Below are positions 9,131-17,635 of a DNA stretch of 64,000 bases, in pieces. Position numbers and translations under genes: made by a program. The notes under the pieces were generated by a model that was given only the letters and a program-made list of their open reading frames with translations, was not told the DNA's origin and searched no databases. How positions within the stretch are numbered: the first letter of the stretch is position 1; each line of letters begins with the position of its first letter. Source of the stretch: Pedobacter sp. MC2016-24 (GTDB taxonomy: Bacteria; Bacteroidota; Bacteroidia; Sphingobacteriales; Sphingobacteriaceae); contig NZ_JADFBX010000021.1 in NCBI RefSeq assembly GCF_015223055.1, positions 1 to 64,000 on the forward strand. The letters run 5' to 3'.

Positions 9131-10519
9131 ATGATTAACAAAATTTATCAAAAATACGTAATGGTGCTTGTGCTGATGGTATGCACTACTTCTTGTACCA
9201 AACTTGATTTTGTACCCACCGATTATATACTTCCTGAATTTGCCTTTAAAACCATTGCTGATGTTAATTTAGGCGTAATTGGTGCTTACGCCCCGATGGA
9301 TTATTCTCCGCTAAGTTTAAGTGCTATTGTTTCTGATGAAGCCACTTATCCACAGGAAAATACTGTTGGAAATTCTGATGCTTTCCGATGGTTATACAAC
9401 GGTGCAAACGGTTCAGTTACCAGCTTTTTTTATACCAATTATCAGGCAATAGACCGCGTAAACCGTGTTTTGGAAGCGATGGATAAATTGACTTTTACAG
9501 GAACAGATGTCGCACTTGCAGAACGGTATAAAGGAGAATTGCTCGCCATGCGTGCCTATCTGCACTTTGAATTGTTAAGGGCCTATGCGTCTTCTTACCA
9601 AGCCGGGGCGCTTGGGGTTAACTATATGCAAAAATCGGCAATTTCATATCCCGCCAGGGAAAACTTTGAGGTGGTTATTGCAAAGGTTAAAACAGACTTA
9701 CTTGCAGCAAAAGCCTTAATTCCTGCCAGCTTTAACGATAAGACGCGAATTACAAAACTGGCGATTTCGGCCATTCAGGCCCGTGTTGCCTTATATGAAA
9801 AAAACTGGGTTGATGCAGCAGCATACGCTACTGAAGTGATTAATGCAGTGCCGTTGGCCACCAAAGCTCAGTTTCCGGGATTGTGGACAGATGCAAACGA
9901 CAGCGAAGTGATCTGGAAGTTAAAAAAGGTAACTGGCGATTCCAGGACCGGCGATTTCTTCTACAGGCAGTCAGGCGGTGTGGTATTATACGCGCCCGCT
10001 TTCAAACTCATCGCTGCATTTGATCAGACCAACGACATCCGTTATACTGCTTACATTAAATTTGATGCGGCACGTACGGGCACTAAATCTAAATATTTGG
10101 TAAACAAATATATTGGTGGCACTTCCGCAGCACCAGGTCTGGCAGATGTTAAACAATTTCGGGTTGCTGAAATGTACTTAATCAGGGCCGAGGCCAGGGC
10201 TGAATCTACCGGTGATGCTGCGGCTGATATCAACGCTTTAAGAACAGCAAGGATAAATAACTATGTGAATGCAACATTTGCAGACAAGCCTGCTTTAATT
10301 AATGCTGTTTATGATGAGCGTTATAAGGAACTTGCTTTTGAAGGGCATCGCTTTTTTGATTTAAGGAGAAGAAATCTGTCCATAGAGCGATTGCCTCAGG
10401 ACGCCGCACCAACTTTAAGCGAAACTGTTTTGTTGCCTACTAAAGCGCAATACGCACTTCCCATTTCAAATACAGAGTTATCTGTAAATAAAAATATGAT
10501 TCAAAATCCCAACTACTAA
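9131..10519 (+). CDS. SusD/RagB-family substrate-binding lipoprotein
   Basis: A 462-residue lipoprotein with lipobox TTSC (Cys about residue 23), starting 11 bp after SusC. TPR-like helices include RYKGELLAMRAYLHFELLRA. The C-terminal signature ERYKELAFEGHRFFDLRRR and the ending KNMIQNPNY are typical of SusD. It would cap the SusC barrel on the cell surface. It is shorter than the two other SusD proteins in this window (517 and 666), consistent with a smaller ligand. A perfect consensus DnaA-box 9-mer inside the gene (9346-9354) is probably chance. Confidence 0.95.
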   Translation: MINKIYQKYVMVLVLMVCTTSCTKLDFVPTDYILPEFAFKTIADVNLGVIGAYAPMDYSPLSLSAIVSDEATYPQENTVGNSDAFRWLYNGANGSVTSFFYTNYQAIDRVNRVLEAMDKLTFTGTDVALAERYKGELLAMRAYLHFELLRAYASSYQAGALGVNYMQKSAISYPARENFEVVIAKVKTDLLAAKALIPASFNDKTRITKLAISAIQARVALYEKNWVDAAAYATEVINAVPLATKAQFPGLWTDANDSEVIWKLKKVTGDSRTGDFFYRQSGGVVLYAPAFKLIAAFDQTNDIRYTAYIKFDAARTGTKSKYLVNKYIGGTSAAPGLADVKQFRVAEMYLIRAEARAESTGDAAADINALRTARINNYVNATFADKPALINAVYDERYKELAFEGHRFFDLRRRNLSIERLPQDAAPTLSETVLLPTKAQYALPISNTELSVNKNMIQNPNY

Positions 10520-10525
10520 GCATTT

Positions 10526-10548
10526 TGGGCAGATGATATGTCTGCCCA
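10526..10548 (+). promoter_or_regulatory. Hairpin between SusD and first cyanophycinase
   Basis: Perfect 8-bp stem TGGGCAGA / TCTGCCCA with a 7-nt loop, 6 nt after the SusD stop and 18 nt before the next ATG. It lacks a T-run, so it is more likely an mRNA-stabilising or partial attenuation element that sets more SusC/D than enzyme. Confidence 0.55.
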
Positions 10549-10566
10549 TAACTTAAATATTGTCTT

Positions 10567-11625
10567 ATGAAATATCCCATGCTGATTGCCATTCTTAGCT
10601 TTTTTATAACAGCCACCGGATGCGGTAAATCTGAAAATGTACCAATAGCACCGCCTGTAGTAGTCACACCGGTTGTCACCAGGCCGGCTTCTATTGGCAT
10701 CATTGGTGATACCGCTGATGTCGTTAAGACGGTTAGTGCCGGTATGGTTTTAATGGGTGGCGGAACAGATGTAGAATCCGCCTTTAAATGGATGATCGAC
10801 AGAAGTGGCGGTGGCGATGTGGTGATCATCCGGGTAACCGGTACTGATGCTTACAATGCTTTCGTCAACAAGCTGGGTTCAGTAAACTCCGTTGAAACTT
10901 TGAAAATTGATACCAGGGAACTGGCCAATAACGATGCTGTGGCCAGAATTATCCGCAATGCGGAAATGCTGTTTATTGCCGGTGGAGATCAAAGTGATTA
11001 CATGAACTTATGGCGTGGCACCAAGGTTGGCGATGCATTAAATTACTTGTTAAAGGATAAAAAGGTTCCTTTTGGTGGCACCAGTGCTGGTTGTGCCATT
11101 CTGGGTGGTTTTTATTTTAGCGGCGAGGGTACGAGTGTGGTCTCTGATGATGCACTTGCCAATCCTTATGCGACTAACATTACCTTATATAACAATGATT
11201 TTCTACATGCACCCTATCTGCAGCAGGTGATTACCGATCAGCATTTTTTAACCCGCTCGCGTGAGGGTAGAAGTGTCGCATTTCTTGGTAGAATTTATAA
11301 AGACTGGAATGTATTGGCCAAAGGCATTGCGGCTGACGAAAGAACTGCGGTATGTATTGATCAGGATGGTAAAGCCCGGGTCTTTGGATCCAGTAAAGCC
11401 TATTTCATTCTGCCTGATGCAGCTAAACTTCCGGAGCAGTTTACGGCAGCCAAGCCCGTCATCTGGAAGCAGAATGACCGCGCAATCCCTGTATATGAAA
11501 TTCAGGCTTCTGATACTGGTAATGGCAATTTTAATTTAGCTAATTTTAATGCAGCCGAGGCTTCAGGCGGAAGCTGGTACTGGTGGAGTGTAAATAATGG
11601 CCAATTGACAAAAACACCGCAATAA
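10567..11625 (+). CDS. Cyanophycinase-like peptidase S51, lipoprotein
   Basis: A 352-residue lipoprotein (lipobox ATGC) of peptidase family S51. Family marks are FIAGGDQSDY, the nucleophile elbow GGTSAGCA (Ser173), and TDQHFLTRSREGR, close to the conserved DxHFxxRxRxGR stretch of cyanophycinases. Characterised cyanophycinases are serine exopeptidases that release beta-Asp-Arg dipeptides from multi-L-arginyl-poly-L-aspartate. The lipid anchor places it in the outer membrane, possibly on the surface, ahead of SusC uptake. The stop overlaps the next start by one base. Other S51 activities (alpha-aspartyl dipeptidase) are possible, but length and motifs favour cyanophycinase. Confidence 0.85.
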   Translation: MKYPMLIAILSFFITATGCGKSENVPIAPPVVVTPVVTRPASIGIIGDTADVVKTVSAGMVLMGGGTDVESAFKWMIDRSGGGDVVIIRVTGTDAYNAFVNKLGSVNSVETLKIDTRELANNDAVARIIRNAEMLFIAGGDQSDYMNLWRGTKVGDALNYLLKDKKVPFGGTSAGCAILGGFYFSGEGTSVVSDDALANPYATNITLYNNDFLHAPYLQQVITDQHFLTRSREGRSVAFLGRIYKDWNVLAKGIAADERTAVCIDQDGKARVFGSSKAYFILPDAAKLPEQFTAAKPVIWKQNDRAIPVYEIQASDTGNGNFNLANFNAAEASGGSWYWWSVNNGQLTKTPQ

Positions 11626-12671
11626 TGATGATGAATATGAAAAGAAGTTTGAAACCTATGTTTGCTTTACTGCTTTGTTTAACCACAATGTCAGTATCTG
11701 CACAAAAAAAAGAAAATAAATACATCCTGGTCATCCATGGTGGTGCCGGTACAATTACCAGGGCAAATATGAGTGCAGAAAAAGAAGTGGCTTACCGTGC
11801 GGCTTTAACATTGGCTCTGCAGAAAGGCTATGATGCTTTGAAAGCCGGTAAAACAAGTCTGGATGCCGTAGAAGCGGCTATCCATGTCATGGAAGATTCG
11901 CCCTTGTTTAATGCCGGTAAAGGTGCTGTTTTTACCCACGATGGCAGGAATGAAATGGACGCTTCACTAATGGATGGTAAAACGCTGATGGCAGGAGCCG
12001 TGGCAGGTGTAACCACCATTAAGAACCCAATTTCTGCAGCCCGCGCGGTTATGGAAAAATCAGAGCATGTCATGATGGTTGGTCCGGGTGCTGAAGCATT
12101 TGCAAAACAGGCTGGATTGGAAATTGTTGATCCATCTTATTTTTATACCAAAGAACGTTGGGACGGACTGCAAAAGGCAATTAAAGAGGATTCTACTAAA
12201 GCTGTACTTGACCATGGCAGCAAAAAGTCTATGAAGCTGGGAACCATCAATAAAGACTATAAGTTTGGGACAGTTGGTGCCGTAGCATTGGATCAGGCAG
12301 GCAACCTGGCAGCTGGAACTTCAACAGGAGGTATGACCAATAAAAAATATGGCCGGGTAGGCGATTCGCCAATTATCGGTGCCGGAACCTATGCTAACAA
12401 TGAAACCGCAGGCATTTCCTGTACCGGTTGGGGTGAGTTTTATATCCGTAATGTGGTAGCGCATGACATTTCAGCCATGATGGAATATAAGCAGCTGTCA
12501 GTAGCAGATGCAGCCAAAGCCGTATTGGACAAAGTCGGCAAAATGGGTGGCGATGGCGGCCTGATCGCCTTAGATAAAAAGGGTCATGTCACCATGCCAT
12601 TTAATACAGAAGGAATGTACAGGGGCACTGTTACTGCAGACGGTAAAATTGAAGTATTGATTTATAAATAG
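11625..12671 (+). CDS. Isoaspartyl peptidase / plant-type L-asparaginase (Ntn hydrolase)
   Basis: A 348-residue precursor with a signal peptide (ending VSAQ), so periplasmic. N-terminal-nucleophile hydrolase marks are HGGAGT, FNAGKGAVFT and the autocleavage site FGTVGAVALD, where Thr216 becomes the nucleophile of the beta chain. GNLAAGTSTGGMTNKKYGR follows, with the substrate-binding glycine-rich turn. The family hydrolyses beta-aspartyl dipeptides, the product of cyanophycinase, so this is the logical second step (beta-Asp-Arg to Asp plus Arg). Start overlaps the previous stop (TAATG); in-frame ATGs at 11628 and 11631 are also possible. Confidence 0.92.
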   Translation: MMMNMKRSLKPMFALLLCLTTMSVSAQKKENKYILVIHGGAGTITRANMSAEKEVAYRAALTLALQKGYDALKAGKTSLDAVEAAIHVMEDSPLFNAGKGAVFTHDGRNEMDASLMDGKTLMAGAVAGVTTIKNPISAARAVMEKSEHVMMVGPGAEAFAKQAGLEIVDPSYFYTKERWDGLQKAIKEDSTKAVLDHGSKKSMKLGTINKDYKFGTVGAVALDQAGNLAAGTSTGGMTNKKYGRVGDSPIIGAGTYANNETAGISCTGWGEFYIRNVVAHDISAMMEYKQLSVADAAKAVLDKVGKMGGDGGLIALDKKGHVTMPFNTEGMYRGTVTADGKIEVLIYK

Positions 12672-12672
12672 G

Positions 12673-13512
12673 ATGTTGAGCACGATAAAAAAACAGTTGG
12701 TACTGGCTTTCATGCTGCTTACAGGCAGTTCAGTAATGGCACAGAAAGGAAGCCTTTTTATTATTGGGGGTGGAGACCGCTCGCCAGAACTCATTCAATC
12801 GCTCATCAAGACAGCGAATATGGGTACTAAAGATTATATGATTGTACTTCCGATGTCAAGTGAAGAACCTGAAGCCTCTTATCAGGCCATTAAGAAACAG
12901 CTTACGCTGGCATCTGGAAACAATATTGGTTGTCTCAACTTTGATGCTTCAAAAGTTAAGGATCAGAAATGGCTGGATTCTTTAACCAACGCCAAATTGA
13001 TTTTTATAACCGGTGGTGATCAAAGTCGTTTTATGAAGGTGGTATTACACACGCCTGTTTATTCGGCTATTCATAAGGCTTATCAGAATGGGGCTACTGT
13101 TGCGGGAACAAGCGCGGGGGCCGCAGTGATGAGTAAACAAATGATCACTGGAAAGCAATTGCTGGATACCGTGTATAAAGAGACTTTTAATAAGCTCTGG
13201 GCCGGTAACATTCAATTTGAAGAAGGAATGGGCCTACTGGATTCAGTGATCATTGATCAGCATTTTTTGAAAAGAAGCCGGTTTAACCGCCTCATTTCAG
13301 CCTTAACCGCTTATCCCAATTACCAATGCATTGGCATTGATGAAGGTACAGCGATCATTGTAAAACGCAAAAAAATAACTGTTGCTGGTGTAAGCCAGGT
13401 ACTCAGAATTTCTGATCCTAAAAACTTGAAGATTAAAGGACAGCATCTGATTAAAATGGATGACCTGCGGTTTAGCTTATATACTTCGGGCGATCAGTTT
13501 AGTCTAAAATAG
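12673..13512 (+). CDS. Second cyanophycinase-like peptidase S51, periplasmic
   Basis: A 279-residue protein with a signal peptide ending VMAQ and no lipobox, so probably soluble periplasmic. S51 marks are LFIIGGGDRSPE, FITGGDQSRFM, AGTSAGAAVM (nucleophile Ser147) and IIDQHFLKRSRFNRL. It starts one base after the isoaspartyl peptidase stop. It is clearly a diverged relative of the upstream cyanophycinase, not a recent duplicate. Two S51 enzymes with different cellular addresses suggest surface cutting of polymer, then periplasmic completion. The convergent neighbour ends 10 bp away, with no obvious terminator between. Confidence 0.87.
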   Translation: MLSTIKKQLVLAFMLLTGSSVMAQKGSLFIIGGGDRSPELIQSLIKTANMGTKDYMIVLPMSSEEPEASYQAIKKQLTLASGNNIGCLNFDASKVKDQKWLDSLTNAKLIFITGGDQSRFMKVVLHTPVYSAIHKAYQNGATVAGTSAGAAVMSKQMITGKQLLDTVYKETFNKLWAGNIQFEEGMGLLDSVIIDQHFLKRSRFNRLISALTAYPNYQCIGIDEGTAIIVKRKKITVAGVSQVLRISDPKNLKIKGQHLIKMDDLRFSLYTSGDQFSLK

Positions 13513-13522
13513 AAAAGATCGG

Positions 13523-14002
13523 TTACAGCAAGTGTGCAAAAACCTTGCTGTGCCAGCTTTGTTCAAACGGGATTTCCCATTTGGTTTCAAACTCCTGAAG
13601 GCTTTGTACCAGATTGTTGTACACAATCGTTTTTGGACCGACAGACTTGATGTTAACCAGAGTTTCGAAGTCTTCCTTGGTGTTGACCACAACCTGGCCG
13701 TCAACCTGGTAAGCTATATTGAACCTGTCGAACAAATCCACCTGATACGCTTGTTCAATCTCTTTAATCACACGAACAGAGGCGTCGATTGAACATCCTG
13801 TAACGCCAGCTGTAGCTTCATCAACAATAAATACAATGAAAAACTGATGAATCACCTCGGCTTTAGCTTTCAGCTGATGGCCATGGGCTTTCCACTGACT
13901 GGTAAAGTCATTCAGTTTTAATTGTATTGCGCTCGCCTCATCCTGGGTAAAGGCGCGGTTGCTTTGGTAAATCCAAACTTTTGATTGTGGAGAAAAACTC
14001 AT
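13523..14002 (-). CDS. Conserved bacteroidotal protein of unknown function
   Basis: A 159-residue soluble protein without signal peptide. In databases such proteins often carry the name ABC transporter ATPase, but I see no Walker A, signature or Walker B motif here. Recognisable features are KVWIYQSNRAFTQDEA, FFIVFIVDEATAGVTGCSID and a C-terminal FETKWEIPFEQSW. A TAAATTTG -7 box (14007-14014, minus strand) lies 4 nt before the ATG, so translation may start at or near the mRNA 5' end. Function unknown. Confidence 0.75.
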   Translation of the reverse strand: MSFSPQSKVWIYQSNRAFTQDEASAIQLKLNDFTSQWKAHGHQLKAKAEVIHQFFIVFIVDEATAGVTGCSIDASVRVIKEIEQAYQVDLFDRFNIAYQVDGQVVVNTKEDFETLVNIKSVGPKTIVYNNLVQSLQEFETKWEIPFEQSWHSKVFAHLL

Positions 14003-14006
14003 ACTT

Positions 14007-14014
14007 CAAATTTA
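14007..14014 (-). promoter_or_regulatory. Candidate -7 box 4 nt from the start codon
   Basis: TAAATTTG on the minus strand fits TAnnTTTG and ends 4 nt upstream of the ATG at 14000-14002. The 51-bp divergent gap is AT-rich. Confidence 0.35.
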
Positions 14015-14053
14015 AGAAAATAATTAATTTGAACCAGCTAAAATCCTAACGTG

Positions 14054-14536
14054 ATGAATAAGTTTACATTAAGCTTGAAAATATCGCTGCTTTTATCATC
14101 AGGGCTTATTTTTAGTGCCTTTTCTGCCAGCCTGCTACGCGATGAACAAACTACCTTTCTCCAAAAGAAGCTTGCCGATCACTATGATCAGGAGCAGGGG
14201 GGCTCACAAATTAAGCGTTATGAACTAAATGTTACCAACAGTGGATTTTGTCGGTACAAGCGTTTTTTCAATAACGGCAAGGTCGAGTATTTCTCTTTTA
14301 ACCTGGTAAAATTTAAAGCGCTCGACTATTACGGCACGGATAAAAGCGGGAAATTGTACTTAAGTACCAAAGGTGACGATGTGATTGTACAGACCTATAA
14401 CGATCGCAAAGGCGGAGATATTGACAGCATGGCTGCATACATGGTTATTCCACTTAAAAATATTGAACCACAGGACTTATTGGAATTGAATGAAGGAATG
14501 CTTAAGCTGAATGCGCAACTGGCGTCTCAGAAATAG
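14054..14536 (+). CDS. Hypothetical secreted protein
   Basis: A 160-residue protein with an N-terminal signal segment (LKISLLLSSGLIFSAFSAS). The rest is soluble and beta-rich, with no motif I recognise (KRYELNVTNSGFCRYKRFF, EYFSFNLVKFKALDYYG). The ATG at 14054 is preferred over the GTG at 14051. Its last 35 bases overlap the 3' end of the convergent metallo-hydrolase gene. Confidence 0.65.
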   Translation: MNKFTLSLKISLLLSSGLIFSAFSASLLRDEQTTFLQKKLADHYDQEQGGSQIKRYELNVTNSGFCRYKRFFNNGKVEYFSFNLVKFKALDYYGTDKSGKLYLSTKGDDVIVQTYNDRKGGDIDSMAAYMVIPLKNIEPQDLLELNEGMLKLNAQLASQK

Positions 14537-15299
14537 CATACACCTCCGTTTCCTGATGCCTGGAAGCCACAACAACTGAGGTATTGCCGGCATGTGCTGC
14601 AAATAGATTTTGGGCAAGTTGCGGGCAGTTGTTGTCTTTAGATAAATGCGCCAGAAATAGGTGACTCATGAATTCTGGCTTAAATGTTTTAAACAATTCT
14701 AAAGCGAGCTTATTGGACAAGTGGCCGCGGCCGCCGCTAATGCGTTTTTTCAAAAAATAAGGATACGCACTTTTTTCAAGTAATTCGTCGTCGTAATTCG
14801 CTTCCAGAAAAGCCGCGTGGCATTGTTTAAAGTGATAAATGAGGTTGTCGCAAACCGCTCCGATATCGGTAAATACACCAACTTTTGTTGGCCCGCAGGT
14901 AATTAAAAAGCTATGTGGCTCAGAAGCATCATGTATTTTGTGAAAACTGCTGATTTCCAAACCGCCGATCTGTATCTGCTCTGTGCCTTTAAGCAGTTGG
15001 ATGAGGTCCTGGCGCAAATTGAAGCGGCAGCCTTGTAAAGACCCTTGCGTGATGTAAACTGGTAAATTATACTTGGCGGCCAGTGTACAGAGTCCTTTAA
15101 TATGGTCGCCATGCTCATGTGAAATGAAGATTGCTTTTACTTTGGACATCGATAGGCCCAGTCGCAACATCCTTTTTTCGGTTTCCCGACAGGATATTCC
15201 AGCATCGATCAATACGGCTTCCTGCTCATTACCTACATAATAGCAATTGCCGTTGCTTCCTGAGTTCAGGGACGCGATGAATAAAGTGTTACAATCCAT
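14502..15299 (-). CDS. MBL-fold metallo-hydrolase (YycJ/WalJ-like)
   Basis: A 265-residue beta-lactamase-fold hydrolase. The metal-binding motif HEHGDH follows KVKAIFIS, and other ligands sit in SFHKIHDASEP and VGVFTDIG. LFLAHLSKDNNCP is typical of the YycJ/WalJ branch, proposed to be 5'-exonucleases or phosphodiesterases linked to DNA maintenance. No signal peptide. I chose the ATG at 15297-15299 (MDCNTLFIASLNSGS) because the family begins there; a start at 15323 would add eight residues inside the upstream gene. It overlaps the Fe-S gene by 11 bases, implying translational coupling. Confidence 0.85.
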   Translation of the reverse strand: MDCNTLFIASLNSGSNGNCYYVGNEQEAVLIDAGISCRETEKRMLRLGLSMSKVKAIFISHEHGDHIKGLCTLAAKYNLPVYITQGSLQGCRFNLRQDLIQLLKGTEQIQIGGLEISSFHKIHDASEPHSFLITCGPTKVGVFTDIGAVCDNLIYHFKQCHAAFLEANYDDELLEKSAYPYFLKKRISGGRGHLSNKLALELFKTFKPEFMSHLFLAHLSKDNNCPQLAQNLFAAHAGNTSVVVASRHQETEVYAISETPVAHSA

Positions 15300-16089
15300 T
15301 GGCTCTCGCAGTGATTTCTGCAATATCTAATACTTTTACGTTTTGGTCCTGATCTTTCAATTTAACCCCATCACTCAGCATGGTCATACAAAAAGGGCAT
15401 GAAGCTGCAATTACCTGGGGCTGGGTTTCTAAAGCTTCTTCAATGCGTTCAATGTTGATGTCTTTATTTCCCTTCTCAGGTTCTTTAAACATTTGTGCAC
15501 CGCCGGCACCGCAACACAGGCCATTAGATTTACAACGTTTCATTTCTACAAGCTGTGCATCAAGCGCTTCCAGCGCTTTTCTTGGGGCTTCATATACATC
15601 ATTTCCGCGACCTAAATAACAAGGGTCATGGTAGGTGATCTTTTTGCCTTTAAAGCTCTCTCCGCCTTCGGCCTTCAGTTTACCTTCATTGATCAGATCC
15701 TGAATCAGTTGCGTGTGGTGTATGACTTCATAAGTGCCACCTAAGCCTGGATATTCATTTTTTATGGTATTGAAACAATGCGGGCAACCGGTAACAATCT
15801 TTTTAACGTTGTAGCCATTCAATACTTCAATATTGGTCATGGCCTGCATCTGAAAAAGAAATTCATTGCCTGCGCGTTTTGCCGGATCGCCGGTACAGCT
15901 TTCTTCGGTCCCCAATACCGCGTATTTTAAGCCAACGTGGTGTAATATTTTGCAGATGTCGCGGGTTGTTTTTTGTGCCCGTTCATCATAACTACCGGCG
16001 CAGCCTACCCAAAACAGAATTTCTGGTTCTTCGCCTTTAGCTATCATTTCTGCCATCGTTGGCACTTCAAAATTTAGTTGCTCGCTCAT
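15289..16089 (-). CDS. Fe-S binding CCG-domain protein (HdrB/GlcF-like)
   Basis: A 266-residue cytoplasmic protein with two cysteine-rich CCG repeats. One includes VGCAGSYDE, ESCTGDPAKR and VTGCPHCFNT. The other includes YHDPCYLGRGNDVYE, NGLCCGAGGAQMF and ASCPFCMTML. These domains bind unusual Fe-S clusters and act in thiol/disulfide or 2-hydroxyacid redox proteins (HdrB, GlpC, LutA, GlcF). It is paired with the membrane ferredoxin-like gene upstream (45 bp gap), and together they resemble a split HdrD-type quinone-linked electron transfer unit. Electron donor and acceptor cannot be read from the sequence. Confidence 0.88.
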   Translation of the reverse strand: MSEQLNFEVPTMAEMIAKGEEPEILFWVGCAGSYDERAQKTTRDICKILHHVGLKYAVLGTEESCTGDPAKRAGNEFLFQMQAMTNIEVLNGYNVKKIVTGCPHCFNTIKNEYPGLGGTYEVIHHTQLIQDLINEGKLKAEGGESFKGKKITYHDPCYLGRGNDVYEAPRKALEALDAQLVEMKRCKSNGLCCGAGGAQMFKEPEKGNKDINIERIEEALETQPQVIAASCPFCMTMLSDGVKLKDQDQNVKVLDIAEITARANGL

Positions 16090-16134
16090 TTTTGATCTTT
16101 CAGCTTTTGTCTTTAAATCCTTGTTCCTTACGGC

Positions 16135-17430
16135 TTAATCCTGCTTGGCCCAATTGAACCTGTCGGCAGGAGAGTATTTCCATGGCGCCCCGTTGTTCTC
16201 AATATTACCCAGCATGGCATTGATACTTGCAGGCGACTGTGATTCTTCCATCACGGCATATCTCCTCAGCTCAGTAATGATGGCCAGTGGATCGATGTTG
16301 ATCGGGCAGGCCTGGGTACAGGCATTACAACTGGTACAAGCCCAGATTTCTTCTCTGCTGATGTAAGAATCGATCAGTGATTTCCCATCGTCAAAGCCGT
16401 TACCTGTTTTGTCAATGTTCTTGCCTACTTCTTCCATCCTGTCCCTGGTATCCATCATGATTTTACGTGGAGACAAGAGTTTTCCTGTGATGTTGGCCGG
16501 ACAAACCGAAGTACATCTGCCGCATTCGGTACAAGTATAAGCATTCATCAGGTTCACCCAGGTCAGGTCATTCACATCTTTTGCACCGAAACGTCCGGGT
16601 TCAGCTTCCGGAGGTGTAAAAGAAGGATCAAGCATCGCTTTAACCTCATTGGTTACGCTTTGCATATTGCTAAATTCACCTTTAGGCTCCAGGTTTGAAA
16701 AATAAGTATTTGGAAAAGCAAAAAGGATGTGGAAATGCTTAGAATAGGGCAGGTAATTTAAAAAGGCAAAAATACCAATGATGTGAAACCACCAGCAGCC
16801 TCTTTCTATAGCAATCAGGGAAGCTTCGGTAGCTGGTAATAAATTTTGCAAATACTGGCTTAATGGAAATGCACCAACCTGTGTATAATGACCAACTCCC
16901 ATAGCTTGCAATTTGGCGTCAGCAGCATTCATCAGCAAAAAGGCGGTCATCAATAAAATCTCTGTGATCAGGATATAGTTGGCATCTGATTTTGGCCAGC
17001 TGGTCATCTCCACACCGCTAAATCTTTTCAGCTTAATGATGTTCCTTCTGATTAAGAAAATGGCGCAGCCTACCCAAACTCCTGCAGCCAGAAATTCAAA
17101 AGAGCCAATCAACACATTGTAAATGGTGCCAAGGCCACCAAAAACGCGATGTGTTCCAAAAATACCATCGATCATGATCTCCAGAACTTCAATGTTGATG
17201 ATCACAAAACCTGCATAAACGATCAGGTGAAGGAAAGCAGGCACGGGGCGAAAGAACATTTTTGTTTGTCCGAGTGCTACTTTAACCATCGTCATCAGCC
17301 TTTTTTGAGGCTGATCTGATCTGTTTGCTGCCTTACCCAGGCGGATATTACGGATAACCTTTTTTACATTGAAACTAAAAAAGGCTATAGCAGCCAGTAA
17401 AAGGGCTATAAATAGAATTTGTGACACCAT
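16135..17430 (-). CDS. Membrane-bound 4Fe-4S dicluster oxidoreductase subunit
   Basis: A 431-residue protein with about five N-terminal membrane helices, of the type binding heme b or quinone (QILFIALLLAAIAFFSF, LHLIVYAGFVIINI, FEFLAAGVWVGCAIFLI, LITEILLMTAFLLM, FHIIGIFAFLNYL). A cytoplasmic domain follows with two 4Fe-4S motifs, CTECGRCTSVCP and CTSCNACTQACP. The arrangement resembles fused HdrE/HdrC-like subunits. With the adjacent CCG protein it likely moves electrons between a cytosolic partner and the quinone pool. First gene of a minus-strand operon. Confidence 0.88.
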   Translation of the reverse strand: MVSQILFIALLLAAIAFFSFNVKKVIRNIRLGKAANRSDQPQKRLMTMVKVALGQTKMFFRPVPAFLHLIVYAGFVIINIEVLEIMIDGIFGTHRVFGGLGTIYNVLIGSFEFLAAGVWVGCAIFLIRRNIIKLKRFSGVEMTSWPKSDANYILITEILLMTAFLLMNAADAKLQAMGVGHYTQVGAFPLSQYLQNLLPATEASLIAIERGCWWFHIIGIFAFLNYLPYSKHFHILFAFPNTYFSNLEPKGEFSNMQSVTNEVKAMLDPSFTPPEAEPGRFGAKDVNDLTWVNLMNAYTCTECGRCTSVCPANITGKLLSPRKIMMDTRDRMEEVGKNIDKTGNGFDDGKSLIDSYISREEIWACTSCNACTQACPINIDPLAIITELRRYAVMEESQSPASINAMLGNIENNGAPWKYSPADRFNWAKQD

Positions 17431-17485
17431 TTTGAAAATCTGTTATAGTCTTGCTAAGTTAAAATAATTCGCTCAAAACAAATTA

Positions 17486-17499
17486 TTATGCATGCATAA
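17486..17499. promoter_or_regulatory. 14-bp palindrome upstream of the Fe-S operon
   Basis: The perfect palindrome TTATGCATGCATAA lies 56 bp upstream of the Fe-S operon start and 64 bp upstream of the first tRNA promoter. It could be a dimeric repressor site for either unit. No regulator is identified. Confidence 0.3.
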
Positions 17500-17562
17500 A
17501 ATTAAAAATTTAGAAGGGTTTTAAATAAACCGGTTTTTTTGAGATTTATTTTCAAAAAAGAT

Positions 17563-17592
17563 TTTGAAGTTAGAAAAAGGACCTTACATTTG
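17563..17592 (+). promoter_or_regulatory. Promoter of first tRNA-Phe
   Basis: TTTG (17563-17566), an 18-bp spacer and TACATTTG (17585-17592) match the Bacteroidota consensus TTTG / TAnnTTTG. The same boxes with the same spacing precede the second tRNA copy, while the spacer between them has diverged. Confidence 0.75.
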
Positions 17593-17635
17593 CAGCCCAG
17601 CCGATGGGGCATGAGTAATCATGTTGAGTAATGAT

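Noticed and set aside
13523..14002. ABC transporter ATPase
   Set aside because: The usual database label is not supported: no Walker A, signature or Walker B motif is present and the protein is only 159 residues.
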